A stretch of DNA of 64,000 nucleotides, taken from Pedobacter sp. Hv1 (GTDB taxonomy: Bacteria; Bacteroidota; Bacteroidia; Sphingobacteriales; Sphingobacteriaceae). Shown piece after piece: positions 42,130 through 50,248 of this stretch. The stretch lies in assembly GCF_001412215.1 (NCBI RefSeq), contig NZ_LLWP01000012.1, forward strand, positions 124,001 through 188,000, read 5' to 3'. The position numbers and the translations under genes are program-made. Position 1 is the first letter of the stretch. Every line of letters begins with the position of its first letter. The notes beneath the pieces are model-generated. The model did no database searches and was not told the origin of the DNA. It was given only the letters and a program-made list of their open reading frames with translations.

Positions 42130-42642
42130 TTAAAATTTAAAAGTTAACCCAGCATTTAGGCTACCCACACCATAACCCGCTTCGGCAAAAATACCGATCG
42201 AGTTTGATAGGTAATAACGGGCACCTGCATGACCGCCATAGATAAAACCACCAGCACTAGATGCCGGAACCGCACCACTACCAGTCCATTTTGCAGAAGC
42301 AATATTATAACCTAAAATGACGCCCAAATAAGGATCTAGTTTTTCTACTCCAAAATCAAAGTGATAAGAAGCTCTTGCTGCGGTTAAGATATAAGTGTAT
42401 TTAAAATCTCCGAAGCCAGTAGGTGTGGTTTTGCTAGCATATGCTGCATAAGCACCTCCGCTAATCTTGTCAGAAAAGCCGTGCTCAAAGCTTAAGCCTA
42501 TTGGTGTGCCAAAGCCACCACCTAAGCCAATACCAACATTAAGCATGTTGTCGCCTTTTTGATAAGCTTGTGCAAATGACGAGGAAATGCTTGCCCCAGT
42601 TAGGAATAAAATGGCCACCAATTTTTTAATTGTTAATTTCAT
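42130..42642 (-). CDS. Small outer membrane beta-barrel protein
   Basis: 170 residues with a signal peptide (ending near SSFAQ). The remainder alternates aromatic and small residues in eight probable strands (GISGGAYAAYASKTT; ILTAARASYHFDF; GYGVGSLNAGLTFKF) and ends in Phe, as outer membrane barrels do. Closest to the OmpW/OprF-type small porin-like proteins; function unknown. It has its own -7 box and converges with the amidase gene. Confidence 0.85.
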   Translation of the reverse strand: MKLTIKKLVAILFLTGASISSSFAQAYQKGDNMLNVGIGLGGGFGTPIGLSFEHGFSDKISGGAYAAYASKTTPTGFGDFKYTYILTAARASYHFDFGVEKLDPYLGVILGYNIASAKWTGSGAVPASSAGGFIYGGHAGARYYLSNSIGIFAEAGYGVGSLNAGLTFKF

Positions 42643-42667
42643 ATTTGTTTAATTTGATTTATAGCAC

Positions 42668-42675
42668 CAAAATTA
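42668..42675 (-). promoter_or_regulatory. Probable -7 element for the small barrel gene
   Basis: The minus strand reads TAATTTTG, an exact TAnnTTTG box, 25 bases upstream of the start codon. No -33 TTG at the right distance was found. Confidence 0.45.
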
Positions 42676-42766
42676 TAGCGACCAAATTAAATTTGTAATA
42701 CACATTAATGGGTATATTGATGTACGTACTAACACTTATAGCTAGCGTTTACAGCGCTTTGCCAAA

Positions 42767-42796
42767 CAAAAAATCCCCTTCAAAAAAGAAGAGGAT
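42767..42796 (-). terminator. Terminator of glnS
   Basis: On the minus strand ATCCTCTTC and GAAGGGGAT pair with one U-G wobble around a 6-base loop and run into TTTTTT. It lies 30 bases past the glnS stop. Confidence 0.8.
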
Positions 42797-42826
42797 CTGA
42801 TAGGATTAAGTTGACCTTGAGACTGT

Positions 42827-44485
42827 TTAAGCCTTAGGCTTCCAAGCTTCTTTTAAAGAAACCGTTCTATTGAAAATCAATTGACCAGGTTTAGAATCTT
42901 GATCTACTACAAAATAACCTTTACGGATAAATTGATAACCAACACCTTGTTCTGCTTGTGCTAAATAAGGCTCTATATAGGCATTTTTAATCACCTCAAC
43001 ACTTGCTGGATTAAGGTATTCTTTAAAATCGCCTTCTTCGCCGTCTGGAGATTCTACACTGAACAAGCGATCGTATAAACGGATTTCTGCAGTTTGTGCA
43101 TGTACTGCACTTACCCAGTGGATGGTTCCTTTTACATTAATGCCGCTGGTATCCTCACCACTTTTAGATTCTGGAATATAGGTACAATGAATTTCGGTAA
43201 CATTACCGTTTTCATCTTTCTTAAAATCTTCGCATTTTACAATGTAGGCATGTTTTAACCTTACCAGGGCTCCAGGAGCTAGCCTAAACCATTTTTTGGC
43301 AGGTTCTTCCATAAAGTCTTCACGCTCAATCCACAATTCGTTGCTGAAAGGGATTTCACGGTTACCGCCCTTATCTTCTGCTTCTGGATTATTCTCGCCA
43401 ATTAAAATCTCCTCTTTTCCTGCCGGATAATTGGTAATGATCAATTTGATTGGATCGAGAACGGCCATTACACGGGTTGCTCTTTTGTTCAAGTCTTCAC
43501 GGATACAAAACTCCAATAAGCCAAGTTCAATCAAGTTTTCTCTTTTGGCGATGCCAATACGCTCGCAAAATTCTTTAATGCTTTCTGGAGTATAACCTCT
43601 TCTACGCAATCCACTAATAGTAGGCATGCGTGGATCGTCCCAGCCGCTTACAAAACCTTCATTTACCAATTGCAACAGCTTGCGCTTGCTCATTACGGTA
43701 TAAGTCAAGTTTAAACGGGCAAATTCATATTGTTTAGAAGGAAAAATGCCCAACTTTTCAATAAACCAATCGTACAGTTCGCGGTGCGAAACATATTCTA
43801 AGGTACAGATAGAGTGGGTAATGTTTTCGATACTATCACTTTGTCCATGTGCAAAATCGTACATCGGGTAAATACACCAGGTGTTTCCTGTACGGTGATG
43901 ATGGGCATGTTTAATGCGGTAAATAATCGGATCACGCATTAACATGTTAGAACTGCTTAGGTCAATTTTGGCTCTTAAGATACAAACACCATCGGCAAAC
44001 TCACCATTTTTCATGCTGGCAAACAAAGCCAAATTCTCTGCAATGCTGCGGTCTCTGTAAGCACTAGGCTTGCCAGGTTCTGTTGGCGTTCCTTTTTGGG
44101 TGGCTATTTCTTCGGCTGTGCTATGGTCTACATAAGCAAGGCCGTCTTCAATTAACTTTACAGCAAATCCATGTAGCTGATCAAAATAATCAGAAGCATA
44201 CAATTCGTTTTTCCATTCAAATCCTAACCAATGAATATCTTCCTGCTGGCTATTTACATATTCTGTTTTTTCAGTTACTGGGTTAGTATCATCAAAACGT
44301 AGGTTGGTATAACCGCCATATTTTTGGGTTAACCCAAAATTAAGGCAAATGGCTTTGGCATGGCCAATATGTAGGTATCCATTAGGCTCTGGTGGAAAAC
44401 GTGTAACCAAGGTTTTCGTCTTTCCACTACTTAAATCATGCTCTATTAGCTCTTCAATAAAGTTCAATGATTTTTCTTCACTCAT
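42827..44485 (-). CDS. glnS: Glutamine-tRNA ligase
   Basis: Class I synthetase charging tRNA-Gln. The 552 residues show TRFPPEPNGYLHIGHAKAICLN (HIGH), the ATP-binding and tRNA acceptor region, VMSKRKLLQLVNEG (KMSKS-type loop) and the two C-terminal beta-barrel anticodon-binding domains (GALVRLKHAYIVKC; VGYQFIRKGYFVVDQDS). Length is normal. Presence of glnS alongside gltX argues that Gln-tRNA is made directly and not only through a GatCAB amidotransferase. Confidence 0.97.
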   Translation of the reverse strand: MSEEKSLNFIEELIEHDLSSGKTKTLVTRFPPEPNGYLHIGHAKAICLNFGLTQKYGGYTNLRFDDTNPVTEKTEYVNSQQEDIHWLGFEWKNELYASDYFDQLHGFAVKLIEDGLAYVDHSTAEEIATQKGTPTEPGKPSAYRDRSIAENLALFASMKNGEFADGVCILRAKIDLSSSNMLMRDPIIYRIKHAHHHRTGNTWCIYPMYDFAHGQSDSIENITHSICTLEYVSHRELYDWFIEKLGIFPSKQYEFARLNLTYTVMSKRKLLQLVNEGFVSGWDDPRMPTISGLRRRGYTPESIKEFCERIGIAKRENLIELGLLEFCIREDLNKRATRVMAVLDPIKLIITNYPAGKEEILIGENNPEAEDKGGNREIPFSNELWIEREDFMEEPAKKWFRLAPGALVRLKHAYIVKCEDFKKDENGNVTEIHCTYIPESKSGEDTSGINVKGTIHWVSAVHAQTAEIRLYDRLFSVESPDGEEGDFKEYLNPASVEVIKNAYIEPYLAQAEQGVGYQFIRKGYFVVDQDSKPGQLIFNRTVSLKEAWKPKA

Positions 44486-44551
44486 AAAAATTATAGATTA
44501 TAGACCTCAAAGTTAAGAAGATTAAGGGTATTTTAAGGTTGTTTTTAATGG

Positions 44552-44586
44552 TTTGATTAATAAAAGCGCTAAATTATTTACATTTA
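44552..44586 (+). promoter_or_regulatory. Candidate promoter for the B12-binding protein operon
   Basis: A -33 TTTG (44552-44555) and a -7 TACATTTA (44579-44586, one mismatch to TAnnTTTG) are separated by 23 bases. The start codon follows 21 bases after the -7 box. Confidence 0.45.
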
Positions 44587-44607
44587 CACCCTACTTCAAG
44601 ATCAAAT

Positions 44608-45027
44608 ATGAACAAAACATTGAACAGACCCATTCGGGTTTTAGTAGCAAAAGTGGGCTTGGACGGGCATGATCGGGGTGCAAAAGTAATTGCAACCTCG
44701 CTCAGAGATGCTGGAATGGAGGTGATTTATACGGGCCTACGCCAAACTCCAGAAATGGTAGTGAATACAGCCTTACAAGAAGATGTTGATGCCATTGGGA
44801 TTTCGATCTTATCTGGAGCGCACATGACAGTTTTTCCAAAAATTATTGCCGTGATGAAAGAGAAAAAGCTAACCGATGTTTTATTAACAGGGGGTGGAAT
44901 TATTCCAGATGCGGATATGAAAAAGCTACAAGAAATAGGTGTGGGAGGACTTTTTCCGCCAGGAACACCTATGGCAAGTATTGTAGAGTATATTGAGAAT
45001 TGGGTAGTTGAACACAGAAATTTTTAA
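44608..45027 (+). CDS. Stand-alone cobalamin-binding domain (methylmalonyl-CoA mutase small domain type)
   Basis: 139 residues that equal the C-terminal B12-binding domain of methylmalonyl-CoA-type mutases: RVLVAKVGLDGHDRGAKVIA holds the DxHxxG cobalamin ligand motif, then GISILSGAHMTVFP and LTGGGIIPDADMKKLQEIGVGGLFPPGTP. Such separate small subunits pair with a catalytic subunit, as in isobutyryl-CoA or methylmalonyl-CoA mutases. No catalytic mutase subunit is in the window. The enoyl-CoA hydratase follows with 4 bases between stop and ATG, pointing to acyl-CoA metabolism. Confidence 0.92.
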   Translation: MNKTLNRPIRVLVAKVGLDGHDRGAKVIATSLRDAGMEVIYTGLRQTPEMVVNTALQEDVDAIGISILSGAHMTVFPKIIAVMKEKKLTDVLLTGGGIIPDADMKKLQEIGVGGLFPPGTPMASIVEYIENWVVEHRNF

Positions 45028-45031
45028 GATC

Positions 45032-45814
45032 ATGACCTATCAACAAATTAAAGCAGAAGTAAAAGAAAACATCTTTTACATTACCATTAATAGAGAACAA
45101 AAACTAAACGCCTTAAATAAAGAAGTTTTAACAGAACTGGCTACAGCCATTGCCTTTGCTGCAGAAAATGATGAGGTGCGGGGTGTTTTGTTAACTGGAG
45201 CTGGAGAAAAGGCTTTTGTTGCAGGTGCTGATATTTCGGAGTTTCAAAACTACAACCTGGCAGAGGGGAAAGAATTGGCCAGAAGTGGACATATTAATGT
45301 ATTTGATGCCATAGAAAATTGCCCAAAACCAGTTGTTGCTGCTATTAATGGCTTTGCACTTGGTGGTGGTTTAGAACTAGCCATGGCCTGCCATATCCGT
45401 ATTGCGAGTGAGAATGCAAAATTAGGCTTGCCAGAAGTTACCTTAGGCTTAATTCCGGGTTATGGAGGTACGCAACGTTTAGCACAGTTGGTAGGTAAGG
45501 GCAGAGCCATAGAAATGATTACCACTGCCGATATGATTACGGCAGAAAAGGCCTATAGAATTGGTTTGGTAAATGAAGTGGTACCACAAGCAGAATTAAT
45601 TGCAAAAGCCGAAGAGATTTTAGCCAAAATTAAACAAAGAGCACCGTTGGCAATTGCAAGCGCAATTAAAGCAGTTAACTCAGGCTTAAAAGTAGGTGTA
45701 AATGGTTTCGAAGTAGAAATTGAAGAATTTGCCAACTGTTTTCAGACCGAAGATTTTAAAGAAGGTGTCAATGCCTTTTTAGAAAAACGAAAAGCTACTT
45801 TCAAAGGAAAATAA
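45032..45814 (+). CDS. Enoyl-CoA hydratase/isomerase family protein
   Basis: About 260 residues of the crotonase fold from ATG 45032 (an in-frame start 24 bases earlier overlaps the preceding gene). Motifs: AGEKAFVAGADISEF (first oxyanion-hole strand), INGFALGGGLELAMACHIRIASENAKLGLPEVTLGLIPGYGGTQRL in outline, with both catalytic Glu positions (GGLELA and LPEVTLG) kept, as in true hydratases. Hydrates trans-2-enoyl-CoA in fatty or branched-chain acid breakdown. Four bases from the B12-binding gene, so the two are coupled. Confidence 0.94.
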   Translation: MTYQQIKAEVKENIFYITINREQKLNALNKEVLTELATAIAFAAENDEVRGVLLTGAGEKAFVAGADISEFQNYNLAEGKELARSGHINVFDAIENCPKPVVAAINGFALGGGLELAMACHIRIASENAKLGLPEVTLGLIPGYGGTQRLAQLVGKGRAIEMITTADMITAEKAYRIGLVNEVVPQAELIAKAEEILAKIKQRAPLAIASAIKAVNSGLKVGVNGFEVEIEEFANCFQTEDFKEGVNAFLEKRKATFKGK

Positions 45815-46060
45815 AATATAGGCAGTGTCATTTCTTTTAGTGTAGAAAATGGCACGATTTTCTCATTTTTTTCATCTTAGGATAAATCCATCATTTTAAA
45901 ACTGAAAGTTGTGACGATTAACTTCTCAGAAAATAATTTAATGCATAGTTTATTTTGTTAACAAAGAGCTATTTTGTTCAAAAAAAGGTGTAGAAAATAT
46001 TTCCCAAAGTAAATATTTAATTATATTTAGCTATTATTTTACTTTCAAGTAAATTATCCT

Positions 46061-47485
46061 ATGAAAAAAATATTAATAGTTGATGATGAGGTTAACATCG
46101 GGCTTCTATTATCGAAATTCTTAACTCGTAACTCTTTTAGTGTAGAGACCGCTACAAGTGGCAGCTCTGCAATGGAATATCTTTCTAAACAAAGTTTTGA
46201 TTTAGTGTTATGTGATTATCGTTTAGAAGATACAGATGGCAAAGAAATGCTCATCAAAATCAAAGAAAGTTATCCAAGCACAGGTGTAATTATTATCACC
46301 GGATATTCGGACATTAAATTGGCTGTTGAGCTGATTAAACTGGGAGCGTATGATTATATTACCAAGCCCTTATATCCAGATGAAATTTTAAATACGATTA
46401 ATAAAGCAATAGAAACACAGATTGCTTTAAATGCCAATGTTTCTGAAGATTCAAATACCGATAGCAAAAAGAACAAAACAACAAAACCCGTACAGGCAGA
46501 AACTGGCGAATTTGTTGTAGGACAAAGCAATGCCTCTAGAGATTTAATGAAACAGATTATGCTAGTGGCACCAACATCTTATAGTGTAATTTTAACAGGC
46601 GAGAGCGGCACAGGTAAAGAATCGGTTGCTAAAACGATCCATTTAAATAGCCCTAGAAAAGATAGGCCATTTGTGGCAATGGATTGTGGATCATTGACAA
46701 AAGAATTGGCGGGTAGCGAATTTTTTGGACATGAAAAAGGATCTTTTACCGGAGCTTTATATACTAAGATTGGTCATTTTGAAATGGCAAACGGCGGCAC
46801 CTTGTTTTTAGATGAGGTTGGAAATTTATCGTACGATATTCAAGCTGCTTTATTGAGAACGGTACAAGAAAGAAAGATCAAACGAATTGGCAGTACAAAA
46901 GAAATTGACCTTGATGTAAGGATTATTGTGGCAACCAACGAAAATTTGGGCGACTCAATCCAAAAGGGAAGATTCAGAGAAGATTTGTACCACAGATTTA
47001 ACGAGTTCTCGATCCATTTGCCACCAATTAGCCAAAGAGGAAGAGACATTATGGTGTTTGCCAAAACATTTCTATTGGTAGCTAATGAAGAACTGAGCAG
47101 AAATGTACAAGGTTTTTCTGCAGAGGTTGAAGAATGCTTTTTAACCTACAACTGGCCAGGAAATGTGCGTGAACTTAAAAATGTAGTAAGAAGAGCGGCT
47201 TTGATGACAGAAAATGAAGAAATTCAGTTAAAAGCCCTGCCCTTAGAAATCTCTACTTATGCCAAAGCTACGGCAATAGAAAATGCAGTAGAAAATTCTA
47301 TCATTAGATCGGCAAACTCTAATAAACCAAGAGACCTTAAAAATGCAGCTTTAGAAGCAGAATATGAGGCAATTTTAAATGTGTTAAGAGAAGTAAATTT
47401 TAATAAGACCAAGGCAGCTAAAATTTTAAACATCGATAGGAAGACACTTTACAATAAAATGAAAGCTATTGATTTAGATAATTAA
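46061..47485 (+). CDS. NtrC-family sigma-54-dependent response regulator
   Basis: 474 residues: N-terminal receiver (ILIVDDEVNIGLLL; D in VLCDYRLEDTDGKE; K in YITKPLYPDEI), AAA+ domain with Walker A GESGTGKES, the sigma-54 contact GSFTGA, Walker B GGTLFLDEVG and the RIIVATNE/FREDLYHRF motifs, and a C-terminal Fis-type HTH (NFNKTKAAKILNIDRKTLYNKM). It activates transcription by RpoN-RNA polymerase when phosphorylated. No cognate kinase is adjacent. The 246-base gap upstream (45815-46060) is AT-rich and shows only weak promoter-like boxes. Confidence 0.95.
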   Translation: MKKILIVDDEVNIGLLLSKFLTRNSFSVETATSGSSAMEYLSKQSFDLVLCDYRLEDTDGKEMLIKIKESYPSTGVIIITGYSDIKLAVELIKLGAYDYITKPLYPDEILNTINKAIETQIALNANVSEDSNTDSKKNKTTKPVQAETGEFVVGQSNASRDLMKQIMLVAPTSYSVILTGESGTGKESVAKTIHLNSPRKDRPFVAMDCGSLTKELAGSEFFGHEKGSFTGALYTKIGHFEMANGGTLFLDEVGNLSYDIQAALLRTVQERKIKRIGSTKEIDLDVRIIVATNENLGDSIQKGRFREDLYHRFNEFSIHLPPISQRGRDIMVFAKTFLLVANEELSRNVQGFSAEVEECFLTYNWPGNVRELKNVVRRAALMTENEEIQLKALPLEISTYAKATAIENAVENSIIRSANSNKPRDLKNAALEAEYEAILNVLREVNFNKTKAAKILNIDRKTLYNKMKAIDLDN

Positions 47486-47518
47486 GAGTTCACCTTCGGG
47501 CAATCTTATTTAAAATAA

Positions 47519-47560
47519 AACAAAAGCTTCTCAAACATTTTTGAAGCTTTTGTTATTTAA
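47519..47560 (+). terminator. Intrinsic terminator after the sigma-54 regulator
   Basis: AACAAAAGCTTC (47519-47530) and GAAGCTTTTGTT (47543-47554) form a perfect 12-bp stem with a 12-base loop and a T-rich tail, 33 bases after the stop. Confidence 0.8.
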
Positions 47561-47584
47561 AGATATATACATCTAAAGCGCCCT

Positions 47585-48637
47585 ATGTCTATATTTACCT
47601 ACAAACAACGCAACAATATCAATCTTGTTATCATTATAGCATTAGGCTGCCTTATTGCCTATTCTTTAATGGGTATTTTTGGATCATTGTTAAGTACCTT
47701 GGTTTTATATACCATTCTTCGCCCTGGTTATATCTATTTAACGGAGGTTAAAAATTGGAACCGTCGTTTAACAGCGATACTGTTGTTGTTTCTTTCGTTA
47801 ATTGTATTGGTGCTTCCGTTTTATGCTTTGAGTAGCATGGTTATTGAAAAAATTACCGAACTCAAAAACGATCAAATCTACTTTGCCAACCTTTTAAACA
47901 AATTTAAACACCTCTATACATTTCCAGAGAATATCAATGTCATTATAGAAGATGGACTAAAAAAGGCTGGTGCTTGGGCGGCAAGCTTATTTCCTTCCCT
48001 AATTTCGGGTGTGTTTAATATTGTACTTGGTTTATTGCTGATGTACTTTTTGCTCTACTTTATGCTGGTAGAAAGAGAAACATTTGAAAACGCAATGATT
48101 AAATATGCCCCTTTTAGAGAACAGAATGCTTTCCGTTTTGCAGAAGAAATGCGCAATACTACTTATGCAAATGTGGTAGGCCAAGGCTTTATTGCGCTGG
48201 TTCAGGGTTCGTTGGTTAGTTTAGCATTTTATGTGCTGGGCTATAATGATCCTTTATTTTGGGGGGTAATTACTACATTTATCTCTTTAGTACCTCTTTT
48301 GGGCCCTCCAGTGGTGTTTGTGCCCGCTGCTTTGTTGCAGTTGGCAGATGGGAATAACTTTGCCGGATGGGCCATGTTAATCTTTGGTTTTGTGGTCATT
48401 ATCAACATCGATAATGTGTTGAGATTTATGATTGCCAAAAAAGTAGGAAATATTCACCCTATAATTACCGTTATTGGCGTAGTTATTGGTATACCTTTAT
48501 TTGGTATATTGGGGCTGGTGTTTGGACCATTGTTATTATCCTACTTTTTCCTGCTGATCAGAATTTACGAAACAAGTTCAAAAGCATCCGAAAGATTGGA
48601 AAGAATTAAAACAATTCATGAACATGGAGAGTTATAA
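47585..48637 (+). CDS. AI-2E-family permease
   Basis: 350 residues with seven or eight hydrophobic segments of the PF01594 (TqsA/YdiK) layout: an N-terminal helix pair, a periplasmic helical section (TYTFPENINVIIEDGLKKAG region), and the conserved ALVQGSLVSLAFYVLGYNDPLFWGVITTFISLVPLLGPPVVFVPAAL in outline. Members export autoinducer-2, or sodium/other solutes; the substrate is not deducible. Its operon partners are unclear: a terminator precedes it and the YtxH gene follows 78 bases later with its own -7 box. Confidence 0.92.
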   Translation: MSIFTYKQRNNINLVIIIALGCLIAYSLMGIFGSLLSTLVLYTILRPGYIYLTEVKNWNRRLTAILLLFLSLIVLVLPFYALSSMVIEKITELKNDQIYFANLLNKFKHLYTFPENINVIIEDGLKKAGAWAASLFPSLISGVFNIVLGLLLMYFLLYFMLVERETFENAMIKYAPFREQNAFRFAEEMRNTTYANVVGQGFIALVQGSLVSLAFYVLGYNDPLFWGVITTFISLVPLLGPPVVFVPAALLQLADGNNFAGWAMLIFGFVVIINIDNVLRFMIAKKVGNIHPIITVIGVVIGIPLFGILGLVFGPLLLSYFFLLIRIYETSSKASERLERIKTIHEHGEL

Positions 48638-48671
48638 TTTAAGATTAACAGCGGGATAACATCAGCAATGC

Positions 48672-48679
48672 TATATTTG
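48672..48679 (+). promoter_or_regulatory. -7 element of the YtxH/holin-like operon
   Basis: TATATTTG is an exact TAnnTTTG match 36 bases before the YtxH start codon, implying a leader of about 30 bases. Confidence 0.55.
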
Positions 48680-48715
48680 AAATAACAATATTGTTAAACA
48701 TAAAAATTTAAGATC

Positions 48716-48982
48716 ATGAGCGATAATTCAAAAGTATTAATAGGACTATTAGCTGGTTTAGCTGCAGGAGCAGCATTAGGGTTGTTGTTTGCGCCAGAAA
48801 AAGGAAGCGAGACCCGCGATAAATTAAGTCAATCTTTAAAAGATTTTGGCGATTCGATCCGTGACAAAGCGGCAGATGAAATTGACAACTTAAGCAGTTT
48901 AAAAGATAAGGTAGTGAACTCTATTAAAAGTAAACTTCGTGATGTAGAAGAAGAGTATTCTTCAGAAGTAGAAAACGTTTGA
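48716..48982 (+). CDS. YtxH domain protein
   Basis: 88 residues: SKVLIGLLAGLAAGAALGLLFAPEKGSETRDKLS is the YtxH signature, a Gly/Ala-rich hydrophobic helix followed by the LFAPxxGxxxR motif. The rest is amphipathic helix with alternating charges. Probable single-pass membrane protein; YtxH proteins are linked to general and envelope stress in several phyla. It is the first gene of a compact trio with the next two. Confidence 0.9.
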   Translation: MSDNSKVLIGLLAGLAAGAALGLLFAPEKGSETRDKLSQSLKDFGDSIRDKAADEIDNLSSLKDKVVNSIKSKLRDVEEEYSSEVENV

Positions 48983-49003
48983 GCGATTTAAATACAATAA
49001 TGA

Positions 49004-49390
49004 ATGATGGAAGAAAATAAAGAAAAAGATCTCGAAGATATTTTTTTAGATGCCAAGGAGTATATCGATACTAGAATTGAGTATACGAAGCTTTCTTTTG
49101 TAGAAAAGGGAGCTAAACTATTTGCCGATCTGATTACAAATACTACTGTAATTATCTGTTTTGTCTTGTCATTTTTGTTTGCCTCATTTACCTTAGCCTT
49201 ATATTTAGCCACTGTTTTTGGCAGCAATGTAAAAGGATTTGGATGTGTGGCGGCAATTTATTTATTGCTATCTATTATTGTGTTTTTAGCTAAAGATAAA
49301 TACCTAGAAAAGGTTTTGGTAAACCTTTTTATCAGAAAGTATTTTGATAAAGTTGCAGATAAAGACGAAGACGATGAAAAGAAACTATAA
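49004..49390 (+). CDS. Holin-like (Actinobact_holin-X/phage holin superfamily type) membrane protein
   Basis: 128 residues. Acidic N-terminus, then amphipathic IDTRIEYTKLSFVEKGAKLFADLI, two strongly hydrophobic segments (TTVIICFVLSFLFASFTLALYLA and GCVAAIYLLLSIIVFLA), and a Lys/Asp-rich tail. The pattern fits the DUF1469/holin-X group of stress membrane proteins rather than a phage lysis holin, as no phage genes are near. ATG codons at 49004 and 49007 are alternatives. It overlaps the next gene by 17 bases. Confidence 0.75.
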   Translation: MMEENKEKDLEDIFLDAKEYIDTRIEYTKLSFVEKGAKLFADLITNTTVIICFVLSFLFASFTLALYLATVFGSNVKGFGCVAAIYLLLSIIVFLAKDKYLEKVLVNLFIRKYFDKVADKDEDDEKKL

Positions 49391-49814
49391 CAACATACGC
49401 ACATTAGCAGATCTGCATACAGAGGTACAAAGGTTAAAAACTGATTATACCCATAGGGGCGAAATGCTTAAGGTTGATGCCAAAACTTATGTACAGCAAT
49501 TTACCTTGGGCGGACTAATTAAAAAGTATGCTACACCAAGTGGTTTTTTAAAGTTTGATGAAAAGACCAATATTAGCAGCAAAATTATGTCTGTAGTATT
49601 GCCTTTACTATTGAACAAAACCATTTTTAGAGGCTCTGGTATCATTACCAAAGCTATTGGTGCGTTGGTTTCTGGTAAGGTAGGCCAATCTTTAGATGCA
49701 GAAAGTTTATCAGGGATCTTTAATATGGTCAAATCTTTCTTCAACAAAAAAGACAAAAAGAAAGAAGTCGCTTTTGTTGATTATGGCATACCGCCTGATA
49801 GCGAAACTTACTAA
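49374..49814 (+). CDS. Unrecognised protein of the YtxH/holin-like trio
   Basis: About 146 residues from ATG 49374; not recognised. N-terminal helix NIRTLADLHTEVQRLKTDYTHRGEMLKVDA, then a mid section with small hydrophobic residues (MSVVLPLLLNKTIF, IITKAIGALVSGKVGQSL) that may associate with membranes, and a Lys-rich C-terminal helix ending in PPDSETY. Overlap of 17 bases with the holin-like gene and a terminator straight after it mark it as the last gene of the operon. Confidence 0.75.
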   Translation: MKRNYNNIRTLADLHTEVQRLKTDYTHRGEMLKVDAKTYVQQFTLGGLIKKYATPSGFLKFDEKTNISSKIMSVVLPLLLNKTIFRGSGIITKAIGALVSGKVGQSLDAESLSGIFNMVKSFFNKKDKKKEVAFVDYGIPPDSETY

Positions 49815-49818
49815 ATAC

Positions 49819-49850
49819 AAAGGGAAATCTAATCAGATTTCCCTTTTTTA
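49819..49850 (+). terminator. Terminator of the YtxH/holin-like operon
   Basis: AAAGGGAAATCT (49819-49830) and AGATTTCCCTTT (49835-49846) form a 12-bp stem with a 4-base loop and T-run, 5 bases after the last stop. The rest of the 434-base gap up to 50248 is AT-rich, with a small inverted repeat AGTATTT/AAATACT at 49858-49874 and the promoter listed next. Confidence 0.92.
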
Positions 49851-50184
49851 TGTGCCGAGTATTTCAAAAATACTGTACTTGGCAAATATTCCATAAGCCG
49901 TACACCAAACAGTCGTTAGAGGTACCCAGACTCTGTATAAAAAGACAATTTTTTTCCAAAACAAGAATCAACTAAGGGTTAATTATTTGACTTGGGTAGC
50001 CTTTGAATTTGCTGTGGAGTTTTTCATTTTGCTGCTACTTTTCTCTTTTTTTTAAAATTTTCCTGCAATTTTTTTTCAGCATTAATAAAAGTAAAAAACC
50101 CCGTTTTTATAAGTCTCTGATTAATAAAAGCTTAAAATAAAACGCCCATATACGAACAAAAATCTAAAAAATTGTCATGGGGTA

Positions 50185-50226
50185 TTGTTTCTTGCGAAAA
50201 AAAGTTGTTACATTTAGTTAACTAAA
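50185..50226 (+). promoter_or_regulatory. Promoter and palindrome upstream of the SusC-like gene
   Basis: A -33 TTG (50185-50187) and -7 TACATTTA (50209-50216, one mismatch) are spaced 21 bases apart. A perfect 14-bp palindrome TTTAGTTAACTAAA (50213-50226) overlaps the 3' end of the -7 box and could be an operator. The ATG follows at 50249. Confidence 0.55.
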
Positions 50227-50248
50227 AACTAATCTAAAATTAAAGAAC

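Noticed and set aside
45850..45865. TGGCAC followed by TCTC, resembling a sigma-54 promoter upstream of the sigma-54 regulator
   Set aside because: The -12 GC dinucleotide is missing at the required spacing and the start codon is almost 200 bases away.
48716..49814. Holin-like gene as sign of a prophage
   Set aside because: No integrase, terminase, capsid, tail or lysin genes are nearby; the pairing with YtxH points to an envelope stress operon.
49858..49874. Small inverted repeat AGTATTT/AAATACT after the YtxH operon
   Set aside because: Seven AT-rich pairs with a 3-base loop are expected by chance in this DNA and a strong terminator is already present upstream.
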